Shown: in pieces, positions 21,931 to 34,140 of the stretch | Layout of the letters: each line of letters opens with the position of its first letter | How positions within the stretch are numbered: position 1 is the first letter of the stretch | Source of the DNA: Heterodera schachtii | Taxonomy: Eukaryota; Nematoda; Chromadorea; Rhabditida; Heteroderidae | Direction: 5' to 3' | Length of the DNA stretch: 64,000 bases | NCBI GenBank assembly: GCA_023374025.1 | Contig: SIJG01000018.1 | Location: forward strand, 1,660,175 to 1,724,174 | Translations under genes and position numbers: made by a program | Notes under the pieces: model-generated | The model's input: only the letters and a program-made list of their open reading frames with translations | Told to the model about the DNA's origin: nothing | Database searches by the model: none

Positions 21931-22569
21931 AAAGAAATTTGGAAAAGAGTGACAAATAACTCTCAAAATTTAAAAATGCCCAACTCACAAAAACGGGACC
22001 GGTATAACTCAGAAACATAAATAAATTGGTAAAAAAAAACGATTGAAGGTTTTTCCCAACCAAATTGGACAAACTTTGTATCAATCAAAATCTCTTGATG
22101 AGATGAAGCTTTTAAGCAAATGCTATGCAATCTACTAAGTTTAGGGAAGGGACGACTTATCAAAAGGCTATAATTTTCTAAAAAAATTAATATTTTTATG
22201 CGAAAACATTTTGAAATCTTTATAGTTTCAGAGTTGCCTACGTATGTCGAAAACTTCAGCTCGATTGATTTAAGGAAAGTGGTAAAACTGCCAAAAATGG
22301 GAAATCCCTATTCTAATGTTATACAATGTAAAAAAGGAACCCATATTAATTTACATTTCTTTTAATTTTACTTTTCTGTTAGTGTTTCATGTATTTTTAT
22401 TGTTAGAATTAAAGTAAAATAAAAAAAATATGAAAAAAAGAAAAGAAATAATTAACTCGATTGTATTAAAATGACCCTTATGTTTTAATTTATTCAATTA
22501 ATTAAAAATTTAAGGAAAGAGTTCGTTTCCATGTTTACTTTGTTTTAATATATTTGTTCTAATGTGAGC
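21931..22569. other. Moderately A+T-rich, unassigned
   Basis: 21975-22310 is non-repetitive with several less biased words (AAAACGGGACCGGTATAACT, GTTTAGGGAAGGGACGAC, GAGTTGCCTACGTATGTCG). A GCTCGATTGATT word recalls the foldback arm to the left, so a second, diverged element is possible. No believable frame. Confidence 0.35.
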
Positions 22570-23214
22570 CAGGGGTGGAGCGCGTCCGCGATCCGCGATT
22601 CGCGGCGTTTTTTTTTTTTTGCGCGATCCGCGGTCGCGGCCGCGTCAATTTGAATGCGCGACCGCGGTTTTTTTTTTGCGCGATGCGTGACATTTGGGAG
22701 TCCGCGGAATTGTGGACCTATTTAAAAAATATATTTATCGAAGCGGTTGTTTTTTATGTTTAATTTATCTAAAAAGCAAGAGATTTATGGAAAATTAGAT
22801 TTTTTCTCAAAAATGTTTCAAAATTAAGTTAAAAAAATTAAAAATCAAATCCTCACCCTAACCCATAATTTTTTAAATTTTATGTCATAATATCACTATT
22901 TTACCAAGAAAATATAAGATTGAGGCAAAACTTAGTCATTTTGGACAAAATCTGTTAACAAATCGCATTAAAAATTTAAAAATTTTCACGGCGGCGCCTA
23001 TCGGCACCGCCAGATCCCCTCCTCTCGCCGATTCCCATTCAGTCCCAGCGCAAATTTTGTATATGCAGGATTTTAACGATTTTTTATAAGAAAATTAAAA
23101 AAAAACTTTTTTAATGGTTTAAAAATTGGAAAAATTTTTAATAAATGCGCGGTCCGCGGCCGCGGCAATTTGAATGCGCGGCCGCGGTTTTTTTCTGCGC
23201 ACGCTCCACCCCTG
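22570..23214 (+). mobile_element. hAT-type MITE 3 (CCGCGG ends), intact
   Basis: Termini CAGGGGTGGAGCGCG and CGCTCCACCCCTG, flanked by a perfect 8-bp target duplication ATGTGAGC (22562-22569 and 23215-23222). Subterminal repeats are CGCGGTCCGCGG/CCGCGACC-like and include two GTCAATTTGAATGCGCG / GGCAATTTGAATGCGCG words. The interior holds the shared core at about 22935-23010 (CTGTTAACAAATCGCATT, then GGCGGCGCCTATCGGCACCG). Non-autonomous; no transposase. It has the same core as MITE 1 but different terminal and subterminal DNA. Confidence 0.9.
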
Positions 23215-23249
23215 ATGTGAGCTCGAATTTTAACATTGCATTAAGGCGT

Positions 23250-23480
23250 TTTAAAAAAAATGGCCCTGCCAATTGGCTAAATCGCAAAAGTGGTCATTTT
23301 TTGGTAAAAATCTATTAATAAATTACAATTTCCAAATTCTATAAATTTTCCCAGGCTATGCCTATCTGCGCCGCCTGACCCCTTATGACTAAAGAGTTTT
23401 TAGAAAAATAGCACCGATAAAAGTGACTTGGAAAGCAAAAAAAAAAAAAAAAATCGTCAAAATAAAGGGCTTGTGACCTC
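23250..23480 (+). repeat. Decayed core copy
   Basis: AAAGTGGTCATTTTTTGG, TCTATTAATAAATTACAATT and CCAGGCTATGCCTATCTGCG follow the order of the core in MITEs 1 and 3, with many changes in the hairpin. It ends at an A-run (about 23438-23455). No termini seen. Confidence 0.55.
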
Positions 23481-23589
23481 CTTCGTAAAATTAGGCGTCG
23501 ACGACTATTCATTGTCCTGAATTTTACCGAGCTCTATTCGACACACAAACAATAATAAAGTAAATCAAAATTTTAACATTTTTTTGTTG

Positions 23590-23840
23590 TGAAAGTAATT
23601 TTTTGAAACGAATGTTTTTTGGCTTCGTTTTTTTGGGTGGCGTCCCCAAGCGAAGCCATTCCATTGATTTTCGGTGTTCCCTTCGGCGGAATTTGGCAGA
23701 GAATGAATGGGCGGCAATTGCGCATCATTCATTCTCTTCCTTCGCTTTGCATTATTCTTTCCCTCACATAATTTTTACTTTTATTTTTTACGAATTTTGT
23801 TTTTTTAATTTATTTATTTCATCAAATTTTTTAAAGGTGC
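23590..23840 (+). repeat. Repeat family C, copy 1
   Basis: About 250 bp shared with 59455-59715 (reverse) and, for 160 bp, with 58905-59075 (reverse). It contains two strong hairpins: GGCTTCG...TTTGGG / CCCCAA...CGAAGCC and AGAGAATGAATG...CATTCATTCTCT around a GGCAATTGCGC loop. A + frame starting MKRMFFGFVFLGGVPKRS is shared with the 59.5 kb copy but frameshifted in the 58.9 kb copy, so I read this as a structured mobile repeat rather than a gene. Confidence 0.75.
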
Positions 23841-24139
23841 GGCCGCATAACCGAAAAGTACCAAATAATTTTTAATATTTTCTCCAAAATATTCCTGATC
23901 ATAAAAACATCAAAGCATAAATATTCTAAAATTAGAAAATTTATAAGGTCGTTATTTCTGCACTTATTTAAATGAATCTTTTTTAGAAGTGGTTCCGGAA
24001 AATGCCATTTTTCGAGTTCTCTGTATCCCTTAGCCTTAGAATATGCCATCAAAATACATACCTAAAAAATGTCAATGTAATGGGATTCTCCCTGCTCTAA
24101 ATAGTAGGCAAAAACACTTTCTTTTTTGTGTTTGCGAAC

Positions 24140-26240
24140 AAAGTTGAGAATTTTATTTACATATTTCAGTATTATTATAATATTTGGTACATATTATGCG
24201 TTCCTATATATTTTTACATATTTTTGATGAGGATTTTTTAAGCATTTTTTTTTATTAAATGCTCCAAAAACCTAAAATTTATTTTTATTTATTTTTACAT
24301 ATTTTGGGAATTTTTGAGAATTTATAAAATTCTGTTTTGAGAATTTTTCACAAATAAATAACCATTTAAAAAAATTATTTACATATTTGGTACATATTTC
24401 TAAGTTTTTTGTACACTTACATACATATTTCGGGATTTTTAACATATTTATATACATATTTTGACCACTTTTTGTATATTTTTTGGCATCCCTTATTATA
24501 TGGGAATAATTTAAGAAATCAGCGGTCAGAAAGTAAATTGATTAATATTATTTTGATAATTTTAATATTAAACAATTATAGTGATCTCTTTCAAAAATAT
24601 ATTTCCCAAAATCGCATTATTAATACCCACGATTGAGATTCGCAACATTATTTTTATTCTATTTAATAAAACATTTCAAATGAAATGTTATATAATCTTA
24701 AGAATAAAAAATTTTCTTAATATTATTGAATAGACTAAAATTAACAAATTGCAAAATTGAGACCATTCCGTTTTTATTTCTCTTATTTTGATAGAATACG
24801 AAATGGCGCTTAAGAGAAATTTACAATCAATGGCAATTTAAGAAAGATTGGATTATAGAATAAGAAGTTATAATGGAGCAAAAATACATTTCCGATAATG
24901 AACAGTAAAACAAATTTGATTAATATGACAAGAACCAACAATTGAAAACTAATTAAAACGAAAATTAAAAACCCATGAAATAAACAACACAAATTCATCA
25001 AAAAATCGTCAATTTGTTAATTAAAGCAGAAATTAATTATAAATATTATATTATTATTAAATTTAATTAATACTAACGACAAGTGCACAATTTTATTGTC
25101 TGAAATTTTATCAAGGCGTTAAAAGGTATGATTGGGCGAAAACCGCATGTGAAAAAAAAACAAAAATGCAAAACACTCATTTGAGGGCAACTGGAATTTC
25201 TAAACCCACTAAATTGCCGATCTGAAAGAGCTCTGCTTTCTGCAAGCTAATTGATTGGATATCGGCTAACTACGATAAGGCTATTAATCTCAGATATAAA
25301 AAGAAATTTGAAATTTTTGATTGAAAAATAAAGTAAAATTTTAACAAGGATTAAAAATAAGTTTAATTTTGGATTATATATTTTGAACAAATTTAAATAA
25401 AAAACTATTCCAAAAAATTTACTGATGTATAGTTTGCGAATCAAACAATGTCAATTATTAACCGAATAAAAATGGAAGACAATTTTCATATTTTTATATT
25501 TAATGAAATTACATAAATTAATTTTAATAAAATTTTATTATATGGACGGACCAAAAATAAAAGCAAAGAATTAAATGAGTGTACCGTACCAACCAACACG
25601 CAATATCAATTATAAAAAATAAAAACAAACCAAAATTAATACATATTTACAGGATGTATGTCCAAAAAATGTTTTAAATTATTACGAGAAATGCTAAATT
25701 AAAAAAGAAAAATGTTAAAAAATAAAGAATGACAGCGACTACAACATCGCTGCTCATGCTGCTTCAATTTTCATTAGTGACAAATAAAAAATGAAAATTA
25801 TATATATTTATCTACAAAATCGCACTGATTGCCAAATATTATAAACAAAAAAATAACACCAAAATAAAACAAGTCAAATTAAAATATAATATTAATAAAA
25901 AGCATGTTTGTTTTCTCCTTTTGCACCTGCCACTTGTCCCGACAATTATCCAACCCTATACACTACTTAAGCAGCGCTTACCATTCATCAGTGATCAGTC
26001 GCCACTGCAACCATTTCCATTCACCACTTCAACACCAACCACCAACCCATTAACTGGAATTTGTGAAGTAAAACTTGAAATCTTTTTGGCGGTTTTCTCA
26101 AAATTGAACATTGCTTGTTACCCCACATTATTTTGTTCAAAAATGAAGAAAAATCAAATACTTTTATAATGAAAAAATAAAAACGAAAATTTAAATAATT
26201 TTAATCCTACATAAATTGCATAAATTGACTTAAAATATAT
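24140..26240 (+). repeat. Diverged segmental duplication, copy 2 (partner 4640-5900)
   Basis: See 4640-5900 for shared landmarks. The minus-strand reading of 24810-25001 is hydrophobic (FIIGNVFLLHYN). The matching part of copy 1 keeps F-x-GNVFL-x-H with partly silent changes, hinting at a coding exon of a membrane protein, but copy 1 then meets a stop. The insertion around 25030-25920 has no partner. Confidence 0.7.
25995..26111 (-). CDS. Conserved 38-residue microprotein, paralogue 2
   Basis: ATG at 26111 to TGA at 25995, 39 codons including stop, the same length as the paralogue at 5695-5811. It starts MFNFEKTAKKISSFTSQ and ends VVNGNGCSGD. The first 27 nucleotides are identical between the copies, the middle has changed strongly, and the Gly/Asn-rich tail is recognisably related. 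Frame preservation despite indel-rich divergence suggests purifying selection. A GGTAAGC word just beyond the stop (about 25978) could be a donor if an unspliced or alternative form exists. Confidence 0.55.
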   Translation of the reverse strand: MFNFEKTAKKISSFTSQIPVNGLVVGVEVVNGNGCSGD

Positions 26241-26446
26241 ATATTACTTTTATTTAAAGTTATTAAATAAAAATAATGATAATTGAATTCAGGATTTCAG
26301 TCCCTTAAATTATGGCATTAATATACCACTCAGAAACACAAATAAAATAGGTAAAATATAATAACTATCTTTGTAAATTATCTTATTGAAAAGTTTGCAG
26401 AAATTAATAAAAGAGGAATATTATATTAGCAAATCTAAATACAATA
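26241..26446. repeat. Short dispersed repeat (partner 29700-29830)
   Basis: TTAAATTATGGCATTAATAT, CAGAAACACAAATAAAATAG and GTAAAATATAA recur in the same order at 29705-29760 (ATTATGGCATTAATCTATAT, CAGAAACATAAATAATAG). A related CTCAGAAACATAAATAAATT occurs near 22008. Confidence 0.5.
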
Positions 26447-26676
26447 CTATCGGTACCGCCGGACAGTAATTTTAAATAACTCAAGATTGTTAAAAATGAG
26501 AATTTTATTGTATAAAAAAAATATTAGGCCCAAATACAGTCGCGTAATTACCAAAATATGTGTCGGAAGGTGCAATTTAATTGCCAGGCATATTATATTT
26601 GAAAGCATCACTTGAAAAAAGGCAGAAAGTATCACACGACCTATTTGAAGAAGAGTTTTTGAAAATCTAGAGTAAA
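26447..26676 (-). CDS. Candidate terminal exon of a membrane protein
   Basis: On minus, GTTATATTTTCAG (a perfect nematode-type acceptor) is followed by 76 codons ending TAG. Segments are YSRFSKTLLQIGRVIL, SAFFQVMLSNIICLAI (hydrophobic), LHLPTHILVITRLYLGLI and FFLYNKIL (hydrophobic), then the basic tail ELFKITVRRYR. Two hydrophobic segments plus a basic tail fit the C-terminal part of a multi-pass membrane protein such as a chemoreceptor, but the family is not established. Codons are less A+T-extreme than random frames here. The strand agrees with the skew rule. Confidence 0.5.
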
Positions 26677-29286
26677 CTGAAAATATAACAAAATATGTGC
26701 AACAAAAAATAAAACAAAAAGTAAACATAATTCAGCTCTACAAACACACAAATATTTTGGATAAATAATTTACCTAAAATATGTAATTATATAAGGGATA
26801 TAAATAAATTTAAATAAAAACATGTTCTACAAATGAGTCATATGTTTTTTTACAAAACAAATTTATAAAATCGACTAAGATGAGAAATTCAAGGTTTTCA
26901 AATAATTGGTTTAAATTTATTTTCAAATAAATCTATTTTAAATATGATGTAATGATATAAAACATTTAATAATAATGAAATGAAATTTTAATAATAAATT
27001 GGTACAAAAAACAAAAGCACTAAACATGCATTTTAAATGTGATTATAAATAAAATTTTTCAATAAATGATTTATAATGAGCCTTTTAAAACAAAATAAAT
27101 ATAAAAATTGCTTTAATTGATGGCTTAATTAATTTTGCAGCATCAAATCTCGGCATAAAATCAGGTAAAATTTTCTTTAACACTTGTTAACCCTTGAAGA
27201 CCAAAAATTTTAAGAAATATACTCTTAAATACCAAAAGTAAAAAAAAAACGAAGAAATTCACATTTAAAATAAATTTTTTTGATCGCAATGAGAAAAATC
27301 ATTCCTTAAATAAAAATTTGAGGCATCAAATATTTATTTTTGAGAAATTTTTGATAGTGTTATTTTGGCTAGGAAAAAGACATTTGGAATCGGCTACATC
27401 GACGAGTTAAATGACTAAAATAATTATTAATAATTTTAAAATGAGTCATTATTTACATGATGAATTCAAAGAGTAATTTTCTTTCAATAATGAAAAATTA
27501 TTTTTCTTGATTAACAACTACTTATATTTCCTTTAACCTTTATCATAGCCGGGGGAGAGATACGAGTAAAGAAAAGACACAAATGTAAAACAAATAATTC
27601 AATTTGCGGTTGACAAACCAAGTAAAAATATGAGAGAATATTGAAGAAAGACACTTTAAAAAAATCAAATCAAATGAAAAATAAACATTAAAGAATTTTA
27701 AAAAACAACATAAAATTGGATAAAAAGATTAAAAGATGTAGAAAGTTAACAAAAAAGAACAATTAAACAGAGTATCAGGTAGTTTTAGATCTATTGTGTA
27801 TTCAATGGTTCAAATGACTATTTGAATTAATTATTAAAGGATCTTTAAAATTAAAAAAGAAAGTATTGAAAAAACACATACAAAGTTTTTTATTATTTTA
27901 GACAAGATGATACCAAATTTTAATGTAATTAGTAGCTTACCAAAAACAATAATTATTTAATAAATGATTTCTTGGATAATGCTAAAGTTTCTTAAAAATA
28001 TATAAACAATATTGTCTTCACAATAAACAGAGGCTGTCAGTCATATCAGATATGTATTTTGGAAAGATGACAGGGCACTTTTTTAACAAAGACATAAAAG
28101 TAACGTGAGAATCAAAATAATCTAAAAAGTAAATTAACAATAAATTAAAAAATTAAAAATATTCAAAAAAATACCATATTAAACATTGAAAACAATTGAA
28201 TTTAAAATTCATCTTTAATATTGATTCAGAAAGACAAAATAGGCTAAATAAGAAGGAGTTTAAATGTCTAGACCTTATTATGGCTAAAAAATATTAACTA
28301 AATGTACAATAGTTGATTCCTGATATAATAAATTCTAATTTCTCTGAAGAAACGTAAAAAAATAATTAAATTTTTGCTTAATTTGCCCAACTCCTTGGCA
28401 CTCGCGAAATAATTACAATAAATATATTTATTAAAAAATTTCAAAATTTATACGAAACACGTAAATAACCGATAAAAGTATGTATATTAAATAAAATCTT
28501 AATGTTAAATGGTTTGTATGAAAAGACCTAGTAAAATGCAAAGATTATTTTGTTTTATCTTTTAGCACCAAACATTAATATAAAGCGTTGTAAAAAATTC
28601 AAAAACAATGCATTAACTTTAGTAAAACATCATTATACAATAATAATAAATTAAACTGATATCTCCTGAAAAAACAGCGCTTCGTAATATGCGATTCTTT
28701 TCCAATTTGTTAACAAAATTAAGAATGAAAAAGCCTGTAAACAATAAAATTAAGCAAAAAACGTAAATTAAAGGGGTTTAAATAAAGCTGGATCTCAAAT
28801 GAAAATTGCGATTGTTTGGACACGGTTGTGACCTTCTTAACTATATATAATTTATAAAAATACCATAAAGATAGATTTATTTTCAACACAAATAAAAAGT
28901 GCTGAATCCCTAATTGTGAATATATTGAATTTGGAAATTTAACGACGTGAAGAATAGATTACTAATTGCTAATAAATATTTCCACAACATGGAAGAACTT
29001 TATTAAGAAATAATTATGTAAATGTGGACGTTAAAAGTTAATAGTAAAAAAGATAAATAAAAATAATCAATGATGACAAATTTTATATCTTTACACAAAG
29101 TCTAATAAAAGATGATGAATTTCTTAAAGAAATATTGTAAAACAAAGTGCAAACTAAAACAATTCTAAATAAAAATATCAAAAATACATAAAGTTTTATA
29201 AAGTGATTTTTAATTTCCTTTAAATAAATAATTAAAAACAATAATCAAATGAAATAATTTAATCACTATTAAAAAAAATATTTTAA
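26677..29286. other. A+T-rich stretch with one degenerate exon copy
   Basis: 27535-27570 is a decayed copy of the repeated minus-strand exon (peptide YLSPGYDKG then stop; the acceptor AG is changed to CG). 27590-27760 resembles 61130-61400 (ATATGAGAGAATATTGAAGA, GACACTTTAAAAAAATCAA). The rest is low-complexity A+T. Confidence 0.45.
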
Positions 29287-29436
29287 TGCCTTGAACAATT
29301 GGACCTAAAGCATGAAGAAGCCGAATTTGTCGCAATGCAAAACGAAAAATAAATTGCAAATGAAATCATTTTAATCGCCGAGAATTTTATTCAGCAGGGT
29401 CGCGCCTATAATCGCAATTTATTCTTTGATAAATAA
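29287..29436 (+). pseudogene. Protein-like + frame interrupted by one TAA
   Basis: One frame reads CLEQLDLKHEEAEFVAMQ before TAA at 29350-29352, then IANEIILIAENFIQQGRA and NRNLFFDK to TAA at 29434. The acidic, coiled-coil-like first half and mixed second half are unlike A-rich noise. As at 15725-15979, a single stop splits an otherwise good frame. A decayed exon is the simplest reading. No family recognised. Confidence 0.3.
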
Positions 29437-29689
29437 TTAAATGCTTTTATTTTAAATCATATTTGCTTTTAATATGATAATTTAAAGGAAAAGACGCCAT
29501 TATAATATCTATTTATTTTTATTAACTTAATTAATAAAATATATAAGAAATAGTATCATCATTTAACTTTACTCATTTGTTGAAAACAATGTATTCCCTT
29601 TTGTTTTGTAGTTCGAAACACATTACAAGAAGGATTATAATTCTTTTTTTCATTTCATAAATTAATTTTTGAATACAAATTTCAGTGCG

Positions 29690-29830
29690 CCTTTTCTTAA
29701 ATTTAATTATGGCATTAATCTATATCGCAGAAACATAAATAATAGTAAAATATAACCACATAGGTGAATTAAATCTTCTTTAAAGAATTGCAAAATGATA
29801 AAAGATAAAATGGCTTGAACAAATCATCAT
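29690..29830 (+). repeat. Short dispersed repeat, second copy
   Basis: Partner of 26241-26446; see there. No coding content. Confidence 0.45.
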
Positions 29831-30338
29831 TTTCAAATTTCAATATAAGCCCAAACAACGGCTGCGTTATAATAATGATACCTCCCCGCAATGAAATAAA
29901 ATGTGCCAGGGATAACTAAAATAATTTGAGTCAAATTTTAAAATCTAGTTTCAGAAATGCTGGTTTCGTCTAGAGCATTCATCACAACATTTTCAGTTTG
30001 TCGAGCACATTGATCAAAACATTTTAAGTTTCTCTCAACCGTTCATCAATAAATTATCTCAATTATAATAAACAAAATATAATTAAATAAGGAAAAAAAT
30101 ATTATTATAAAAGAAATTTTAGCCCAATCTATGAATAAACGACCAAAGTGTCCCAAGAAACTAAAAATATTTGACACGAGACAAATTTGTTTATTTTAAA
30201 ATATTTATTTTCGTATTCACAATTTGGCCATTCATCGACGAATATTCAGTATATTTTTAATAAAAATTAATTAATTTTCAAATTTCAACATCGCAGCAAA
30301 ATTACTAAAATAAACTATATAAAAAGCAGGAAATATGA

Positions 30339-30470
30339 AAAAGGAATTTTCGTGAAGGGACAATGAGAGGCGGCACGAGTTTACATGAACAGCCAAAGCC
30401 GAATTCAAATCTGGAACCAACGAATATAATTATAAAAAGAATGAAAATTAAAGAGATAAATAACAAATAA
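30339..30470. other. Mixed-composition segment with competing frames
   Basis: 30340-30420 is less A+T-rich. On + an ATG at 30363 opens a 35-residue frame (MRGGTSLHEQPKPNSNLE). On minus a TTGGTTCCAG acceptor-like site opens FEFGFGCSCKLVPPLIV, and another minus frame is also open. Because three frames look equally protein-like, I use this place as a warning about judging exons by eye. Confidence 0.3.
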
Positions 30471-31894
30471 AAATATTACATTAAAAAGGACGCATTATTT
30501 TTAAAGGATAATAAAAAAGCTTTAAAATCATTCTTCTATGTTATTTGCACCATAATTCAGCAAATTTTTAATCTTTTCAAAAATATAAAATAATTATAAG
30601 TTAAATGCAATTTAAAAATTCTTATAAATAAAAAATGTCCATTGACGAAAGCTAAATTAAACAAGAAAAGTTTTGGATCAATAAATGTTTGTTTCATTAA
30701 AAAGGGGCAAACATTGAAAGTAAAAAACAATAAAAAGAGAAAAATTTGCTTTATGCTAATAATCATTAGCTTTTTTATTTATTTTATTAAACCCAAGAAG
30801 ATGACAATATTTCGTATGCCCCCTGGTGACCACTAATATATTAATTATTGAGATTATGAAAAAAATTTCACAGTCTAATTATCTGTATTCTAATACAAAA
30901 TAATTTTTAAAAAATTATTTCCAAGACTATCAAGTAAAAATAATCCAATTAAAATTTAATTTATATAAGGTTATAAATCATGAATATTGAAAAAAAACAT
31001 AAATTACCAGAAAGAAATATTTAGCTAGTGTCAAATTGTCTAATAAGGTTAACATTTTAAAAATCAGCTAATTACCAAAATGATTGGAATAAATGGTGAT
31101 AAAAATGAAATAGTAAGATTTTGTAGATAAATTTATTTAAAATTTTAGATTTTGGTCTTCTTTTGTATGACAATAATTCTTTCTTATAATTCTAATTATT
31201 TAAAACTTTGTTTTTAAAAAATAACAATGTAAATGAGCAGAAAAATAACTCTAATATAAAAAATGAAATCAAAACAATTGAAGATGCGAAAATTATTGCA
31301 TATCCTTTTTGAATAGGAGTGAAGAATTCATGAAAACTTTGAAAGAAAACAAATTAAAAAAACAATAAAAAATTATATAATAAGAATAAATTTAAAAAAA
31401 AATTCTAAATTTTTCAATTAATTTAAATTATGATAGCTTAAATTAAAATTAAACTTAATGAAAATGAGATCCATTAAGAAAATATAACTCAAATTTGTAA
31501 AAATAAAAATTAAATTCCCACTAAACGAGGAAAGAGAGGAGGTTCGATTACGAGATCTAACTTAATTTCAAAAAAAGAATATCGTTTCTTAATTATAATG
31601 ATATCGAAAAGCGAAGAATGTAAAATTAAATAAAAATTATAAATAAATCATCATAAAATAAATTAAAAATAAAAACCCAAAAGTTTTCAATGAGCCCACT
31701 CACAAAAAGGACAAACGACTTCCCTCTGTTATTTCCTCTAATAAATTTATTAACGAAAATAATTACAATATCAAATAGGATTAATTTTTTTATTAATTAC
31801 CAAATCTATTAAATAAACTCCTTTGAAGATTAATTTTCATAAAATATTCAGAAAAAAATATATTTATAAATTGGCACATGATTTAATCATTTTT
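30471..31894. other. A+T-rich, nothing recognised
   Basis: Low-complexity A+T. 31510-31560 has a GC-raised word (GAGGAAAGAGAGGAGGTTCG) without frame or structure. Confidence 0.4.
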
Positions 31895-31965
31895 TGGAAA
31901 AAGATCTATTAACAAATGAAATTTCCACAGCGGTGCTTGTCGGGCACCGCTGGGCCACAAATTCC
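31895..31965 (+). repeat. Core copy with changed hairpin
   Basis: TCTATTAACAAATGAAATTT followed by CAGCGGTGC-TTGTCGG-GCACCGCTG. Position and orientation match the core of MITEs 1 and 3. The stem sequence differs (CAGCGGTGC instead of GGCGGCGCC), yet the two arms still pair perfectly over nine bases, so the hairpin persists by paired changes. Confidence 0.6.
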
Positions 31966-32334
31966 TTATTAAAAAAAAAAATTCGACTCAAAGCCACAAA
32001 ACTAATCATGATTCAGCTAAAATGGCCTTTTGAACTTAATATAGGAAAATCTCAAATACAAGGAACTAAAAATATAATAATCTTATATATTTTTCATTGA
32101 ATAAATTGTATAAACAATTACAGATTTTTGCAAAATGTTCTGATTTCGAAGATTTTCCATGACAACCCTGATTATACCCATCATTTTACCCCGTTAAATC
32201 CAGTTAAATATATTAAAGATATCCTTTTTTGTTTGTTCTATTTCGTCTATTTTTCATTTATTTTGTGAAACACAATTGAGTTCAAAATTTATTTTAAAAA
32301 TTTATTTTCATTAACCGAAATAACCGCAACCGAA

Positions 32335-32477
32335 AACCGGGGGTCGAATACTGAAAACCGGGGGTCGACTAAATACTGAAAACCAGGGGTCGACTAAATA
32401 CTGAAAACCGGGGGGTCCAAAACCGGCCTAACCGAAAATCTGGGGTACCGGTTAATAACCGCTCGTGGCCAACACTA
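32335..32477 (+). repeat. GC-rich tandem repeat, possible hAT-type end
   Basis: Three to four copies of a roughly 25 bp unit (CTGAAAACCGGGGGTCGACT plus AAATA), then ACCGGCC, ACCGGTTAATAACCG and an end CGTGGCCAACACTA. Read inward that end is TAGTGTTGG, similar to other hAT-type termini here. The core at 31895-31965 is 370 bp to the left in matching orientation. No left terminus or target duplication was found. Confidence 0.55.
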
Positions 32478-34079
32478 ATTTTTTATTCCAATCATTAACC
32501 CAACGGTTAAATACATTTCATTTCAATTAATTAAAAAAAAATTTCTTATAAATGAATCATTTCAATTAGTAAATAAGACAAACTATACGAAAAAGGATAA
32601 TTTGTTAATATTCATAATTGTTCCTAAGTTTCCAATGAACCAATTAAAAGTTTATACTAATTAAAAATAAGCACAAATGTCCTAAATAATTGAAATAAAA
32701 TAATAATAGAATTTAAGCAATTTAAAAATTAATTTAATAATAAACACATAAAATAAAACCAAAAAATGAAAACAAGGAAAAGAATCAACGAAAAATATTT
32801 CTCACTAGCAAAAAGTAAAAAAAATAATAGAATGAAAATATTTGCCTATGATAAAAAAAAAGTAAACCTAAAAATTTATTTTTTAGCAAAAATTTATTAT
32901 TTACATCAAAGAATAAATCTTTAAAAAAGAAATTGGATCCATACGACAAGATTAAATTTGCTCTAACCACAAGTAGGACCAGAGGTTCACCAATTAAATG
33001 AATTTTTTAATATTAATGAAATATGTAATAGAAGAAATTTTTTTAATTGACTCTGGAAAAAGTCATAAAAATAAAATAATAATTTTTTGAAAATAAGATT
33101 AACCTCAAATTTAAAAATATAACTAACATAATTAAAAATACTTATATGTTTAATTTTAATAAAAAAACATAATAAAATATAAGAATAATAAAGCTATAAA
33201 GCAAAAAATTGGGGTTAACTATTTAAATAGAAAATCGAAATATAGCATTTTCATTAAATTTTTTGGGAGATATTGGTTTTTAAAAATCTTTTAGAACCAA
33301 ACCCAAATATAAATTTTTAAATTAATTTTTAGACTTTATGATTCAATGGGATTAAAGTATAATATAAAAATATTGTAAAAATTTTCCCTTCTTCCCAGTG
33401 TTTGAGACTAAAAATGTAATTTCAGCGGTTTTGAAAAAAAAACAATTAGAAATAATTGATAAATGAAAAAGCAAATTTTTATTTTAACTTTCAGAGTCTA
33501 AATAATTTTTATATAATAATAGTTGAGGTAATTATCTGAACAATAATTTTCCAGATTTTTAAATTCTTGACTCTTCGTCATTGAAAAATATAATGAAGGT
33601 AACAAATTTATCATAATTTTATAAAAAAAATAATAAAAAACTAAAAAAATATTTGAAGGTAAAGCTTTTGGCTAAAATGCGCGAAGGAGACGAAGAAGAA
33701 TTCTAAATTAAGTAAAAAAAATAATTTGTGTTAAATTTTTTGTAAGGAGTTCACTTAAGGGAGAAGAAACATCAAATGAAAAATTTATGGTTAAAAAAAT
33801 AATAGAGAATTTTCTATTGAAAAATAATACAAAAAAATATTATATAAATTAAATTGAACAGCATATTGCGATTATGAGTAAAACCAAAAATGACGAAAAA
33901 TACTAATGTATAAATAAATAAAATCAACCACAAAACTAAAAGAATGGCAACTGGCGAGAGATTTTGACATAACAAATTCCGGTGCAAAAAATTATGATTA
34001 ACAATCCAAGCATTATTATTATGAAATCAATATGTAAATATTCATTTAAATAAAATTTTAACAAATTTACTTAATTTAC
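32478..34079. other. A+T-rich, nothing recognised
   Basis: Low-complexity A+T. One less biased word (AAATGCGCGAAGGAGACGAA at 33676) without a frame. Confidence 0.4.
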
Positions 34080-34140
34080 CCGCATTATTTCGCCGCAATT
34101 TCCTGCATGCCGTCCCCATGACATTATTTTTATGCATGTA
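34080..34140 (-). CDS. Candidate internal exon, minus strand
   Basis: Both borders look like splice sites on the minus strand: TTTTTCATTAACAG before and GTAAATTAAG after. The 61-nt exon reads YMHKNNVMGTACRKLRRN plus NA in one frame and has an internal ATG in another. The stretch CATGGGGACGGCATGCAGG stands out in composition from flanking A+T. This is one of only two places where acceptor, donor and composition all agree (the other is 36811-36855). The family is unknown. Confidence 0.4.

Noticed and set aside
23603..23875. A 90-codon gene in repeat family C
   Set aside because: The frame is shared with the 59.5 kb copy for about 33 residues but frameshifted in the 58.9 kb copy; hairpin structure is what is conserved.
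26241..29286. Many Phe/Leu/Ile- or Lys/Asn-rich frames of 60-90 codons across the window
   Set aside because: They are expected from T-rich or A-rich DNA and lack splice borders, mixed composition or conserved copies.
30339..30470. A confident exon at the GC-raised patch
   Set aside because: Three frames on two strands look equally good, so the eye cannot decide; listed only as an ambiguous segment.
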